A stretch of DNA of 64,000 bases from CAG-533 sp022779465 (GTDB lineage Bacteria > Bacillota_I > Bacilli_A > RF39 > UBA660), in NCBI GenBank assembly GCA_022779465.1, contig JALFTB010000001.1:12448-76447 (forward strand), given 5' to 3'. Below, one piece after another: positions 1 to 8,855 of the stretch (the first letter of the stretch is position 1; the number at the start of each line of letters is the position of its first letter). The translations under genes and the position numbers were made by a program. The notes under the pieces are model-generated. The model did no database searches and was not told the DNA's origin. It worked only from the letters and a program-made list of their open reading frames with translations.

Positions 1-1
1 A

Positions 2-439
2 ATGCAATCTGATAAGAATTTAATTGCTTATAAAAATGAATTAGTTGCTGCAACTGACAATTTAAAAAAGAATAAATATAAATATGTTGGTGGAGCTGTT
101 ATTATTAAATATAAAAATAGAATTAGTATTATAGCTAATGGTGTTGATAAAAATGAAGCTAATTTAAATGTTAATTATTATTTATTTAAAGCTTTAATTG
201 ATAGATATAGAAATGATTTTGATTTTTTAGATTTAAATGGTGTTGCTAGTAATTTTAATCAAGCTTCTAAATATTGGAAATTTAATGAAGAAAAACTTGA
301 TTTTAAACCAACATTATATGAGTTTATCGGTGAGTTTGATTTAGTCATTAATGACAATGCTTTTAAAAGAATTCAATCTAAAGGATTGTTATCTAAGGAA
401 TTTATTCCTTCTCATTCTTTTAAAGATGAAGAGATATAA
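2..439 (+). CDS. FemA/FemX-type peptidoglycan bridge aminoacyltransferase, C-terminal part (5' truncated by window)
   Basis: Fem-family enzymes transfer amino acids from aminoacyl-tRNA to the lipid-linked peptidoglycan precursor to build the interpeptide bridge. The visible 145 residues resemble the C-terminal half of the second GNAT-like domain: a strand pair near residues 30-45, a helix around 58-70, a segment like the family's 'DLNGV' motif at about 77-82, and 'YEFIGEFDLVIN' near 106-117, typical of the family's end. Full proteins are well over 300 residues, so the gene begins before the window and the first Met seen here is probably internal. It ends at a strong terminator hairpin shared with the convergent rubrerythrin gene. 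The family call is fairly safe; substrate specificity cannot be read. Confidence 0.75.
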   Translation: MQSDKNLIAYKNELVAATDNLKKNKYKYVGGAVIIKYKNRISIIANGVDKNEANLNVNYYLFKALIDRYRNDFDFLDLNGVASNFNQASKYWKFNEEKLDFKPTLYEFIGEFDLVINDNAFKRIQSKGLLSKEFIPSHSFKDEEI

Positions 440-469
440 AAAAACTTCAGTTTTGACTGAAGTTTTTTT
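438..469. terminator. Bidirectional intrinsic terminator
   Basis: Stem AAACTTCAG / CTGAAGTTT with a 6-base loop, flanked by A-runs and T-runs. It sits between the convergent fem-like and rubrerythrin genes and can serve both. Confidence 0.85.
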
Positions 470-470
470 G

Positions 471-1010
471 TTAATAATTTTCTGCTTTCATTTCTTGATA
501 AGATTGTGGATGTTTGCATACAGGGCAAATTATTGGAGCAGTTTCTCCATAATATACATGTCCACAATTTCTACAAATCCATACTGTTTCTGTACCTTTA
601 TTAAATACAAGGTTATTTTCAATATTATCAACTAATTTTAAATATCTTTCTTCATGATTTTTTTCAATAGCTGCTACTTGAGAAAATAATCCAGCGATTT
701 GATCAAATCCTTCTTCTCTAGCAGTTTCAGCAAATTCTTTATACATTTCTGTCCATTCATAATTTTCACCATGAGCTGCATCTTTTAAATTTTCTAATGT
801 ATTAGGAACTTTACCTCCGTTTAATTCTTTAAACCATAATTTAGCATGTTCTTTTTCATTGTTTGCAGTCTCTTCAAATATTGCAGCTATTTGTTCATAG
901 CCATCTTTTCTTGCTTGTGATGCATAATAAGTATATTTATTTCTAGCTTGACTTTCACCAGCGAAAGCTGCTAGTAGGTTAGCTTCTGTTTTACTACCTT
1001 TTAATTCCAT
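471..1010 (-). CDS. rbr: Rubrerythrin
   Basis: Non-haem di-iron peroxidase that reduces H2O2 in anaerobes, using electrons relayed by its rubredoxin-like domain. The 179-residue protein has an N-terminal ferritin-like four-helix domain (about residues 1-140) with the expected Glu ligands (for example 'GESQARNKYTYYA', 'ETANNEKEHAKLW', 'AAIEKNHEERY'). A C-terminal rubredoxin domain follows, with CxxC pairs at 'CRNCG' and 'CPVCK'. Length and order are those of classical rubrerythrin. It is a single-gene unit with its own promoter and a terminator at its 3' end. It supports an anaerobic lifestyle for the host. Confidence 0.95.
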   Translation of the reverse strand: MELKGSKTEANLLAAFAGESQARNKYTYYASQARKDGYEQIAAIFEETANNEKEHAKLWFKELNGGKVPNTLENLKDAAHGENYEWTEMYKEFAETAREEGFDQIAGLFSQVAAIEKNHEERYLKLVDNIENNLVFNKGTETVWICRNCGHVYYGETAPIICPVCKHPQSYQEMKAENY

Positions 1011-1033
1011 TTTGTACCTTCTTTCTTCTTTTA

Positions 1034-1062
1034 ATTATATCATTTAAATATATGTTAGTCAA
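1034..1062 (-). promoter_or_regulatory. Sigma-A-type promoter of rubrerythrin
   Basis: On the minus strand TTGACT (1062-1057), 17-bp spacer, TATAAT (1039-1034), about 24 bp upstream of the start codon. A near-consensus vegetative promoter. Confidence 0.7.
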
Positions 1063-1066
1063 ACAA

Positions 1067-1091
1067 GAAAAAAACAGATATTATCTGTTTT
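1067..1091 (-). terminator. Intrinsic terminator of typA
   Basis: Inverted repeat AAAACAGATA / TATCTGTTTT followed on the minus strand by a T-run. It overlaps the last codons and stop of typA. Confidence 0.7.
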
Positions 1092-2880
1092 CTCTAAAAC
1101 GATCTTTAGGATCTAATGTCTTTTTACGTAATCTGATTACATCAGGAGTGATTTCAACATATTCATCATCTTCAATAAATTCAAGAGCTTCTTCTAATGA
1201 GAATGTTCTAGGAGGTACTAAAGCAATAGCTTCATCACTACTCTTACTTCTTGTATTAGACATTTCTTTATTTTTACATGGGTTTACATTTAAATCATTA
1301 TCTCTATTATTAATACCAACAATCATTCCAACATATACATCAACTGCTGGGCCAATAATTAAAGTTCCTCTTTCTTGTAAGTTAAATAATGAATACCCTA
1401 AACTCTTACCAGTTTCCATACTTACAAGTACACCATTTTTACGACTTTGAACTACACCTGCATATGGTTTATATCCAGCGAAGCTTCTAATCATAATTCC
1501 TTCACCTTTAGTATCTGTTATAAATGCGCTTCTATAACCGATTAAACCTCTTGTAGGCGCTTCAAATTCTAAGTGAGTATAGTTTTCTTCTGTTTCCATC
1601 TTTTGTAGCATAGCTTTTCTTTCTTGCAATGCATTAATTACAGTACTTGCATAATCACTTGGAGTATTAACAATTACTGTTTCGTATGGTTCACATTTTT
1701 GTCCATCAATTTCTTTAAATAAAACTTGAGGTTTACTTACACATAGTTCATATCCTTGTCTTCTCATGTTTTCAAGTAAAATTGATAAGTGAAGTTCACC
1801 TCTACCACTTACTTTAAAGCCATCTGATGATGGTAATTCTTCAACTTCTAGACCAACGTTTGTTTCTAATTCTCTTTGTAAACGTTCTCTTATATGTCTT
1901 GTTGTTAAGAATTTACCACTTTGTCCGGCAAATGGACCATTGTTAACTAAGAAATTCATTGATAGTGTTGGTTTTTCAATTTCAATTGGAGGTAATGGAT
2001 CAATACAATTTAATTCATTAACTGTATCTCCAATAGATATATGTGAACAACCTGCTATTGTAACAATATCACCATAATATGCTTCTTGTTTTTCTACTTT
2101 TTTAATTCCTTCATTAACAAATAATTTAGATATTTTAAAGTTTGTTATTTCACCATTATTTTTAACTAATGAAACTGTTTCTCCATTTTTAATTTTTCCT
2201 TTAGTAATTCTTCCGATACCTAATCTTCCAATATAATCATCATATGATAGATTTGAAATTTGTAGTTGTAATTTATCATCAACTGATCCTTCATATGGTT
2301 TGCATTGTTTAAGAATTGTTTCTAATAATGGTTCTATTGTTGTACTGTCATCATCTAATGAGTACTTAGCAATTCCCTCTCTTGCTACACCATAGATAAT
2401 TGGGAAATCTAATTGTTCATCTGAAGCATTTAATTCACAGAATAAATCAAATGTCATATTAACTACTTCTTCAGGTCTTGCATCTTTTTTATCTATTTTA
2501 TTGATAAATAAGATTGGTCTTAAATTATGTTCTAGGGCTTTCTTTAAAACAAATCTAGTTTGAGGCATTGGACCTTCAGCTGAATCAACTAAAAGAATTA
2601 CTGTATCAACAGTTTTAATAACACGTTCAACTTCTGATGAGAAATCTGCATGACCAGGAGTGTCTACAATATTAATTTTATAATCTTTATATCTTATAGC
2701 ACAGTTTTTAGAATAGATTGTGATTCCTCTTTCTCTTTCTAAATCATTGCTATCCATTACGCATTCTACTACTTCTTCATTGGCACGAAATGCTCCATTT
2801 TGTTCAAGTAAAGCATCAACTAAAGTACTTTTACCAGCATCTACGTGAGCAACTACTGCAATATTAATAATTTTATCCAT
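1081..2880 (-). CDS. typA: Ribosome-associated translational GTPase TypA/BipA
   Basis: Translational GTPase of the EF-G family that binds 70S ribosomes and supports ribosome assembly and stress or cold adaptation. G-domain motifs are intact: 'AHVDAGKSTL' (about 11-20), 'RGIT' in switch I, 'DTPGHADF' (about 74-81) and 'NKIDK' (about 127-131). Domain II, an EF-G-like domain III and the TypA-specific C-terminal domain ('GVLVSMETGKSLGYSLFNLQERG') follow. Length 599 residues is near the usual 605-615. Transcribed alone, divergent from yfhO. Confidence 0.96.
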   Translation of the reverse strand: MDKIINIAVVAHVDAGKSTLVDALLEQNGAFRANEEVVECVMDSNDLERERGITIYSKNCAIRYKDYKINIVDTPGHADFSSEVERVIKTVDTVILLVDSAEGPMPQTRFVLKKALEHNLRPILFINKIDKKDARPEEVVNMTFDLFCELNASDEQLDFPIIYGVAREGIAKYSLDDDSTTIEPLLETILKQCKPYEGSVDDKLQLQISNLSYDDYIGRLGIGRITKGKIKNGETVSLVKNNGEITNFKISKLFVNEGIKKVEKQEAYYGDIVTIAGCSHISIGDTVNELNCIDPLPPIEIEKPTLSMNFLVNNGPFAGQSGKFLTTRHIRERLQRELETNVGLEVEELPSSDGFKVSGRGELHLSILLENMRRQGYELCVSKPQVLFKEIDGQKCEPYETVIVNTPSDYASTVINALQERKAMLQKMETEENYTHLEFEAPTRGLIGYRSAFITDTKGEGIMIRSFAGYKPYAGVVQSRKNGVLVSMETGKSLGYSLFNLQERGTLIIGPAVDVYVGMIVGINNRDNDLNVNPCKNKEMSNTRSKSSDEAIALVPPRTFSLEEALEFIEDDEYVEITPDVIRLRKKTLDPKDRFRENR

Positions 2881-2988
2881 ATAACCAACTTCTTTCGAAC
2901 TCGATTAATAATACAACATTTAAAGGATTTTTGCAAGAAAAAGATATTATTTTAGTAGTTTTATTGTTATAATTTTTTTGGAGGACAT

Positions 2989-5568
2989 ATGAAAAAAGAA
3001 AATAAAGACCTATCTTTAATAAAAAGCTTTTTTAAAAAGCATGAATATTTATTACTTACCATTATTTCATCTTTGATAGTTATTATTACTATATTTATAT
3101 TACAAGGATTAGCTCCTTTTGGTGATAAATCAATGTTAACAATAGATTTTTTTCATCAGTATGGGCCTATGCTTGGAGAACTTTATGATAGAGTTAAGAA
3201 TGGTAGTAGTTTAATATATTCTTTTAATACTGGAATGGGGCTTCCATTTTTTAGAAACTTTTTTAATTATTTATCTAGTCCATTTAATATTTTGATTTTT
3301 TTGTTTAAAAGAATTCATTTATTAACATCTTATTCTATAATTATTGGACTAAAATCAATATGTTCTTGTATAACTATGAGTATATTTTTAAAAAATAAGT
3401 TTAATAAAGATTATAAAATGTTTATTCCTATTTCATTATTATATGGGTTTTGTGCATATTTTGTGGCATATTATTGGAATATAATGTGGTTAGATGGAAT
3501 GGTATTACTTCCATTAATTACGTTAGGAATTGAGTATATTATTAATAAAGAAAAACCTTTTTTGTATATTGTTAGTTTAGTAATTATGTTATTTGCAAAT
3601 TATTTTATTGCTTATATGATATGTATTTTTAGTGTTTTATATTTTTTGACATATTTGTTTATTAAAACTAATAAATTTGACTTTAAAAAAATTGCTAAGA
3701 AATGTTTAATCTTTGGAGTAGCGTCATTAATTGCTGGTGGTATATGTGCAATTTTCTTAATTCCTATGTTTAAATCTATGTCTGGAATTAGTGCTACTGG
3801 AGATGTTTGGCCTACTTCTCAATATTATGATTTTACTTTTATTGAATTTATTTATAATCATTTAAGTGGTGTTGGTAGTACTGTTTTAAAATCTGGAGTT
3901 ACTACTGCACCTAATGTGTCTTGTGGAATATTATCTGTTATGTTACTATTTGCTTTTTATTTTAATTCCGACATTAAATTAAAGGTTAAATTTGCTTATA
4001 CTTTATTATTATTAATTATGATTTTAAGTTTTGTATTAGCTCCTTTAGATTATATATGGCATGCTTTTCATGTACCAAATGATTTGCCTTATAGATATTC
4101 ATTCTTATATAGTTTTGTACTTATTATTATTAGTGCTTATTCACTATTTAAAATTAAAGGACTTAAATCTATTTATGGATTTGTGTGTTATGGCTTAGCA
4201 TTAATATTTATTTCATTAGTTTGGTTTTTACCATTTGAAAATATTTCAAGAGATATGATTTATTTAAATTATGGATTAAGTACTATTTTCTTTTTATTAT
4301 TTGTTATTTATAAGTATTTTGGTTCTTATAAAAAAATTGTTCCTTATATATGTATTGTTACGGTAATGCTTGAATGTTGTGTAGTTTTAAATAATAATTG
4401 GGACATGGCACATGTAGCTAGTACATTTTACAGTGATTATGATTCAATGAGAAAAGGAATAGATTTTGTTAATAAAAATGATAAAGAAATGCATAGAATG
4501 GAAAGAATAGATTTATTAACTTATAATGATCCTTCTTGGTATAATTATTATGGTCAAATGACTTTTAGTTCAATGGCTTATGAAAATATGGCAGTTATAA
4601 ATCATGCTTTAGGGATGCCAGGAAATGAGATTAATAGTTATTATTATAAAAGTAATACACCAATTTATGATATGTTATTTAATGTTAAATATATAATTGG
4701 AGATATCAATGATTTTATCCATTATTCTTTATATTTTGACAGTAATGATTTAGCTATTTATAAGAGTAAATATAATTTAGGATTTATGTTTGGTGTTGAT
4801 AATAATATTAAAAATTGGAACACAAATTATGATAATCCTTTTAATAATCAAAATGATTTTGTATTAAAGAGTTCTGGTATTGATAATGTTTTAAAAGAAT
4901 TAAGTATTTATAAAAAAGAATTGTATTATGAAGATGATAATCATAAAATATTTAAGTATAGTGTAAAAGGTGATTCTAATAATTTCTATTTATACTTTAA
5001 TAATTATTTATGTGATTTTATGGTTATTAATGGTTCAATGTATTATAACGAAAATGAGCATGATTATGTTTATAATAGTGATTTAACTATTTATAGTAAT
5101 TCATCTTATAGTGAAAACTATATTATAGATGCCTTGGGAGAAAATAACAATTTAGAATTTTATGTTGGATATACTAATTATTATGATGATGAAGATGTTT
5201 GGATCTATGGTTTAGATGAGAATAAATTTAACGAGGCTTATACTTATTATCTTAATAATAAAGTTAGTATTGAAGAATTTAAGGAAGATAAGATTACTGC
5301 TTTTGGTAGTTTTAATAAAGATATGAGTGTTTTCACTTCAATACCTTATGATAAGGGATGGAATGTATATATTGACGGAATTAAGGTTAATACTTATGAA
5401 ATAAATAATACTCTACTAGGATTTGATGTTGAAGCAGGAGAACATAATATTGTGATAAAATATAAAATTCCTTATGCTTTAGTTGGTGGATGCATCTCTT
5501 TATTGTCGTTATCATTATTAGGTTTTTGGATTTATACCAATAAAAAAAGTTTAAAAAACAAATTTTAA
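2989..5568 (+). CDS. YfhO-family multi-pass membrane protein (probable polymer glycosylation)
   Basis: An 859-residue protein with a short basic N-terminus, about a dozen hydrophobic segments in residues 18-470, then a large soluble extracytoplasmic region (about 490-830) and a last membrane helix near 835-855. The N-terminal 'DFFHQYGPM' and the overall layout match the YfhO family. In Bacillus and Listeria, members are GT-C-type glycosyltransferases that add sugars to lipoteichoic acid outside the membrane, working with an undecaprenyl-phosphate sugar transferase. A strong SD (GGAGG) precedes the ATG and a TATAAT lies at 2968-2973. It is one of only two left-arm genes on the plus strand, against the direction of replication. 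Substrate is unknown. Confidence 0.8.
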   Translation: MKKENKDLSLIKSFFKKHEYLLLTIISSLIVIITIFILQGLAPFGDKSMLTIDFFHQYGPMLGELYDRVKNGSSLIYSFNTGMGLPFFRNFFNYLSSPFNILIFLFKRIHLLTSYSIIIGLKSICSCITMSIFLKNKFNKDYKMFIPISLLYGFCAYFVAYYWNIMWLDGMVLLPLITLGIEYIINKEKPFLYIVSLVIMLFANYFIAYMICIFSVLYFLTYLFIKTNKFDFKKIAKKCLIFGVASLIAGGICAIFLIPMFKSMSGISATGDVWPTSQYYDFTFIEFIYNHLSGVGSTVLKSGVTTAPNVSCGILSVMLLFAFYFNSDIKLKVKFAYTLLLLIMILSFVLAPLDYIWHAFHVPNDLPYRYSFLYSFVLIIISAYSLFKIKGLKSIYGFVCYGLALIFISLVWFLPFENISRDMIYLNYGLSTIFFLLFVIYKYFGSYKKIVPYICIVTVMLECCVVLNNNWDMAHVASTFYSDYDSMRKGIDFVNKNDKEMHRMERIDLLTYNDPSWYNYYGQMTFSSMAYENMAVINHALGMPGNEINSYYYKSNTPIYDMLFNVKYIIGDINDFIHYSLYFDSNDLAIYKSKYNLGFMFGVDNNIKNWNTNYDNPFNNQNDFVLKSSGIDNVLKELSIYKKELYYEDDNHKIFKYSVKGDSNNFYLYFNNYLCDFMVINGSMYYNENEHDYVYNSDLTIYSNSSYSENYIIDALGENNNLEFYVGYTNYYDDEDVWIYGLDENKFNEAYTYYLNNKVSIEEFKEDKITAFGSFNKDMSVFTSIPYDKGWNVYIDGIKVNTYEINNTLLGFDVEAGEHNIVIKYKIPYALVGGCISLLSLSLLGFWIYTNKKSLKNKF

Positions 5569-5577
5569 ACTTTTTTA
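5542..5577. terminator. Bidirectional terminator between yfhO and the lipid kinase
   Basis: AAAAAAGTTTAAAA / TTTTAAACTTTTTT with a 6-base loop; it overlaps both convergent stop codons. Confidence 0.75.
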
Positions 5578-6491
5578 TTTACAAAAATTTTATCAATATT
5601 CTTTTTAGGCATCATTATTTTGACATTTCTAACATTACTAATTTCATAGTTTAAGACTGCTCTATCTAATTTTTCACCATCAATGCACCATGCTTTTTTG
5701 GGATAGTCAGCAAATTTAATTTCTAAATGATTTGTTTTATAAAATTCAACCCCAGATACTCTTTCTATATCTGTGGTCATTAAAATTGTAAATGTTTTTA
5801 TGATATCAACACGTCTTTTAAAATTACAAAATAATACTTCGAATTGATCATCATCTAGTTTAACATCTTTATAAAAATTATTAATTCCGGCAATGCGATT
5901 TGCATTTGAAATTAACATAAATGAATATAGTCCTCTTTTTTCGATACCATTTACTTTATAGGTAATATCATACATTTTAGTAGGATTAAAGAAGTCTTTT
6001 ACTCCTTCAAGTAGATAAGCCATATAACCATACTTTTTCTTTAATTTTCGCGGTGTATTATATGGAATTTGCATAAATTTACCAAAGCCTGCTACATAAA
6101 CAAAGGGTCTTCCATTTATTACACATATGTCCATTCCTTTTATTGTACCATCTAAAAGTAACTTTAAATTCTTTTTGATGTCTTTTCCATAACCAAACAT
6201 TACACCAACGTCATTAGTTGTGCCAACTGGTATATGAGCTAAAATTAATGGTTTCTTTCTTTCAAGATTACCTGACATAACTTCATTAAAAGTTCCATCT
6301 CCACCCATTGAGATAACTAGATCTGTTGGTTCTAAATGATTAACTATTTCTTTAGCATGTCCACTATATTGTGTTCCAATAAATTTTGGATTATATCCAT
6401 TTTTAGTTAATATCTTTTTATATTCTTTTAAATATTTAGTTTTAAATACATGTCCACTATTAGGGTTATATATTATTGTACAGCTTTTCAT
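5565..6491 (-). CDS. Diacylglycerol/lipid kinase family protein (DgkB/YegS type)
   Basis: Soluble or peripheral lipid kinase that phosphorylates diacylglycerol or a related lipid, recycling DAG made during lipoteichoic acid synthesis. It has the DAGK catalytic motif 'GGDGTFNEV' (about residues 63-71) and early 'YNPNSG', with a C-terminal beta-sandwich typical of the YegS/DgkB family. I start at the ATG at 6491, 6 bases after a GGGTG ribosome-binding site; a GTG three codons upstream overlaps that site and is less likely. About 308 residues, normal for the family. The neighbouring yfhO would fit a teichoic-acid link, by inference. Confidence 0.88.
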   Translation of the reverse strand: MKSCTIIYNPNSGHVFKTKYLKEYKKILTKNGYNPKFIGTQYSGHAKEIVNHLEPTDLVISMGGDGTFNEVMSGNLERKKPLILAHIPVGTTNDVGVMFGYGKDIKKNLKLLLDGTIKGMDICVINGRPFVYVAGFGKFMQIPYNTPRKLKKKYGYMAYLLEGVKDFFNPTKMYDITYKVNGIEKRGLYSFMLISNANRIAGINNFYKDVKLDDDQFEVLFCNFKRRVDIIKTFTILMTTDIERVSGVEFYKTNHLEIKFADYPKKAWCIDGEKLDRAVLNYEISNVRNVKIMMPKKNIDKIFVNKKV

Positions 6492-6588
6492 TTGTTTCAC
6501 CCATTTAATTATATCTATGCTTAATTATATTGTCAATTTTTAAAATTCTTAAATAAACAAAAATTGTATTGTTGTAGTTTTAGTCATA

Positions 6589-6613
6589 AAAAAAGTACCA
6601 TAAAATGATACTA
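6589..6613 (-). terminator. Terminator of tRNA-Cys
   Basis: Minus-strand stem AGTATCA / TGGTACT with a 5-base loop followed by seven T residues, directly downstream of the tRNA. Confidence 0.8.
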
Positions 6614-6622
6614 ATTTATTTA

Positions 6623-6696
6623 TGGAGGGGCCTACCGGATTTGAACCGGTGCTCAGGGAGTTGCAGTCCCTTGCCTTACCGCTTGGCTAAAGCCCC
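6623..6696 (-). tRNA. trnC: tRNA-Cys (anticodon GCA)
   Basis: Cloverleaf readable on the minus strand: acceptor stem GGGGCTT paired with AGGCCCC, anticodon stem AGGGA/TCCCT with loop CTGCAAC (anticodon GCA), T arm CCGGTTCAAATCCGG. The discriminator base is U, a cysteine identity element, and CCA is encoded. A stand-alone unit with its own promoter and terminator. Confidence 0.97.
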
Positions 6697-6717
6697 ATAA
6701 CAACACTTGCAAGTATT

Positions 6718-6746
6718 ATTTTACATTATTATTTATTTGTTGTCAA
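6718..6746 (-). promoter_or_regulatory. Promoter of tRNA-Cys
   Basis: Minus strand TTGACA (6746-6741), 17-bp spacer, TAAAAT (6723-6718), about 20 bp before the mature tRNA 5' end. Confidence 0.7.
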
Positions 6747-6789
6747 TTATTCTATTTAACTTATTATATAATATGCTTTAAGGTAAAGA

Positions 6790-6815
6790 AAAAATAACTC
6801 TTATGAGTTATTTTG
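6790..6815 (-). terminator. Terminator of the large membrane protein gene
   Basis: AAAATAACTC / GAGTTATTTT hairpin, overlapping the 3' end of the gene, with a T-run on the minus strand. Confidence 0.7.
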
Positions 6816-8414
6816 ACTAATTAAGTAATTGGTTTCTCTTGTTTTTATTTCTAAATTGTATGTTGATGTATTATTAATAACATTAGTAACTTCTAGTAAA
6901 ATTGTATTTGTTTGATTAGGTATGTTAATTGCGGTTACTGAAGAGCTTATATTATTTGCTGCTGTTTTATAGTTAATATATGCAAAGCGATCAAAAAATC
7001 CTTTACTTAATTCATCTGATGATAATGAGTAATATAAATTTGTTTTATTATCTACTGTTAAATCAAAATTTACAATTAAAAATGCTTGACTTGATGGATT
7101 AGAAGGTGTTAGAAAATCATATTTTGTTGTACAATTTTGATTATTTGAATCACATGAATCGTATGAGTATTCATAAGAATTAGCCTTTTTTATTGAGTTA
7201 ATTTTAATTTTGGTATTACCATATAAATTACTGCCTAGAGATAAATCTTGATTTAATGATGCGGTTGTAATTGATGGTTTTTCTTGTAATTTTGTTGGAT
7301 TTATTTTAACTTTTTTAAATACTTTTTCAATTGTATTATTCTTAATTTTTGAGGTGTCGTATACTTTTAAGTTATATCTATGGGATGTTTGATCTTTAGG
7401 AATTTCAAAAACTAATAAATAATGATTATCTTTATTATCAATTTGATCTCCTTTATAAGTTACTCCTAAATCTGAGAATGAGTATGATAGTGATGTTTTA
7501 TATTTTACAGTATTACCATCTTTTAATTTTAGATAAAAATTTTCGGGATATAATATTTCTTTTTTTGATGTTGTTGATGATATAGTCATGTCTAAAATTA
7601 GATAAACTTTGTTTTCATGAATTACTTTTAATGATTTATCCATGTTAGTTAAATATGCTTTGTTAATCTTATATATGAATGTATCAGTTTTAATTGTACT
7701 TCCAACTTTATATGTTTTATTTGTAAAGTTAAAATTTATGAATAGTATAATTAATAATACTACAACTAATGATCCTAATATTATTGTAACAAAGAATTTA
7801 TTTTCAAGTATGTAGTATTTTAATTCTCTTAATATTCTTCTAGTTCTTCTTTTATATTTATATGTGTCAGTACCGACAATAAATTCAAATTCTTCATTAT
7901 CTTCATTTTTAATTTCTAATTCTTCTAGATCTTTGCTAAAATTAAATTTTTTAATATCGAACCCAATACCTCTTATTAAACTTATTACAATGAAATAAAC
8001 ACTAGGTACGGTTAGGATCGTATAGATATCTCTTAATGCTCTTGATTCTTGTTGAGTTAAAGTTGAAAAAGATAAATCATTTATTAAATTATAAGCAAAT
8101 ACAACTCCTATAAATAATAAAATATAGTAGATAATTGTTGCTAAGTAAAATGAACTTGGTTTATGCTTTTTCTTCATTAAACGGTACATAATTATACCAA
8201 ATATAATTACGATTATTATAGCTATAAATAAAATAAATGATATGTAATTATGAGCAGCATTTTCTGGCACTAGAATACTTGATTTGTTATATGAACTAAA
8301 AAAATCTAGGATTTTATTAAATCTATATGCTATGTAACTTGTGATTACCAATAAAATTAGATGAATTATTTTAAAATGTTTTATTAAAAATGCATATGGT
8401 TTTTTTAATATCAT
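6801..8414 (-). CDS. Uncharacterised multi-pass membrane protein with C-terminal extracytoplasmic domains
   Basis: I do not recognise a named family. The 537-residue protein has four hydrophobic segments in its first 150 residues (about 15-32, 55-77, 92-112, 130-150). A charged, acidic then basic, probably cytoplasmic stretch (about 160-205) and a fifth helix (about 206-228) follow. Residues 230-537 look like two successive beta-rich extracytoplasmic units, each starting with a 'G(S/N)..-T.I.INK'-like strand and containing a '(Y/F)LI.....T' strand; this resembles DUF4352-type domains. The second unit holds a possible disulphide pair (two Cys within 'SCDSNNQNC'). It heads a run of envelope genes. 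A sensor or envelope-anchoring role is conceivable but not shown. Confidence 0.5.
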   Translation of the reverse strand: MILKKPYAFLIKHFKIIHLILLVITSYIAYRFNKILDFFSSYNKSSILVPENAAHNYISFILFIAIIIVIIFGIIMYRLMKKKHKPSSFYLATIIYYILLFIGVVFAYNLINDLSFSTLTQQESRALRDIYTILTVPSVYFIVISLIRGIGFDIKKFNFSKDLEELEIKNEDNEEFEFIVGTDTYKYKRRTRRILRELKYYILENKFFVTIILGSLVVVLLIILFINFNFTNKTYKVGSTIKTDTFIYKINKAYLTNMDKSLKVIHENKVYLILDMTISSTTSKKEILYPENFYLKLKDGNTVKYKTSLSYSFSDLGVTYKGDQIDNKDNHYLLVFEIPKDQTSHRYNLKVYDTSKIKNNTIEKVFKKVKINPTKLQEKPSITTASLNQDLSLGSNLYGNTKIKINSIKKANSYEYSYDSCDSNNQNCTTKYDFLTPSNPSSQAFLIVNFDLTVDNKTNLYYSLSSDELSKGFFDRFAYINYKTAANNISSSVTAINIPNQTNTILLEVTNVINNTSTYNLEIKTRETNYLISQNNS

Positions 8415-8452
8415 ACTAACACCCTATTCTTATTATCATTATATCATAAAAA

Positions 8453-8484
8453 AAATAAAATAAACTTTTTAGTTTATTTTATTA
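8453..8484 (-). terminator. Terminator of the LysM gene
   Basis: AAAATAAACT / AGTTTATTTT stem with a minus-strand T-run, overlapping the LysM gene's 3' end. Confidence 0.7.
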
Positions 8485-8813
8485 ACAATTAATTGTCCTT
8501 CTTGAAGATAAATTGTATCATTATACTTTAAAAGATTGGAAACATTGGTATTAAATGTGTCTGCTACGGTTTTTAATGTGTCTCCTTCTTTTGTTATATA
8601 ATAAGCAAAATCCTTTTTAGGTATCATTATACTTTGATCAGGATAAATATAATCTGTTGAATTTAACCCATTTAATAAGGCTAGTAAAGTAGGATTTACT
8701 TTATAATCTCTTGCAATTTGATAAATGGTATCTCCTTTTTTTATAGTATAATAGTTGAAATATTCATTTTCTCTTTCTTCTGTTTCTTTATTAATATTAT
8801 ACATGTTAAACAT
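8469..8813 (-). CDS. Small two-LysM protein without signal peptide
   Basis: 114 residues: a polar N-terminus (1-20), then two LysM domains, 'YTIKKGDTIYQIARDYKVN' to 'IMIPK' (about 22-67) and 'YYITKEGDTLKTVADTFN' to 'LIVNK' (about 71-113). LysM binds GlcNAc-containing glycans such as peptidoglycan. There is no signal peptide or membrane helix. In spore formers, cytosolic LysM proteins such as SafA act in spore coat or cortex assembly from the mother cell, so a spore role is a reasonable inference here. The SD (AGGAG) is partly inside a hairpin at 8823-8847. Confidence 0.8.
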   Translation of the reverse strand: MFNMYNINKETEERENEYFNYYTIKKGDTIYQIARDYKVNPTLLALLNGLNSTDYIYPDQSIMIPKKDFAYYITKEGDTLKTVADTFNTNVSNLLKYNDTIYLQEGQLIVNKIN

Positions 8814-8822
8814 TTTATCACT

Positions 8823-8847
8823 CCTAATATAAGATATTCATATTAGG
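8823..8847 (-). promoter_or_regulatory. Hairpin covering part of the LysM gene ribosome-binding site
   Basis: Minus-strand stem CCTAATAT / ATATTAGG with a 9-base loop. The 3' arm ends in the AGG of the AGGAG Shine-Dalgarno, and no T-run follows, so it is more a translation-masking structure than a terminator. Confidence 0.4.
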
Positions 8848-8855
8848 CTTTTTGG

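Noticed and set aside
1052..1450. Long antisense frames over typA, mnmE, gyrA and others
   Set aside because: They are shadows of strongly conserved genes on the opposite strand and have no SD or family similarity.
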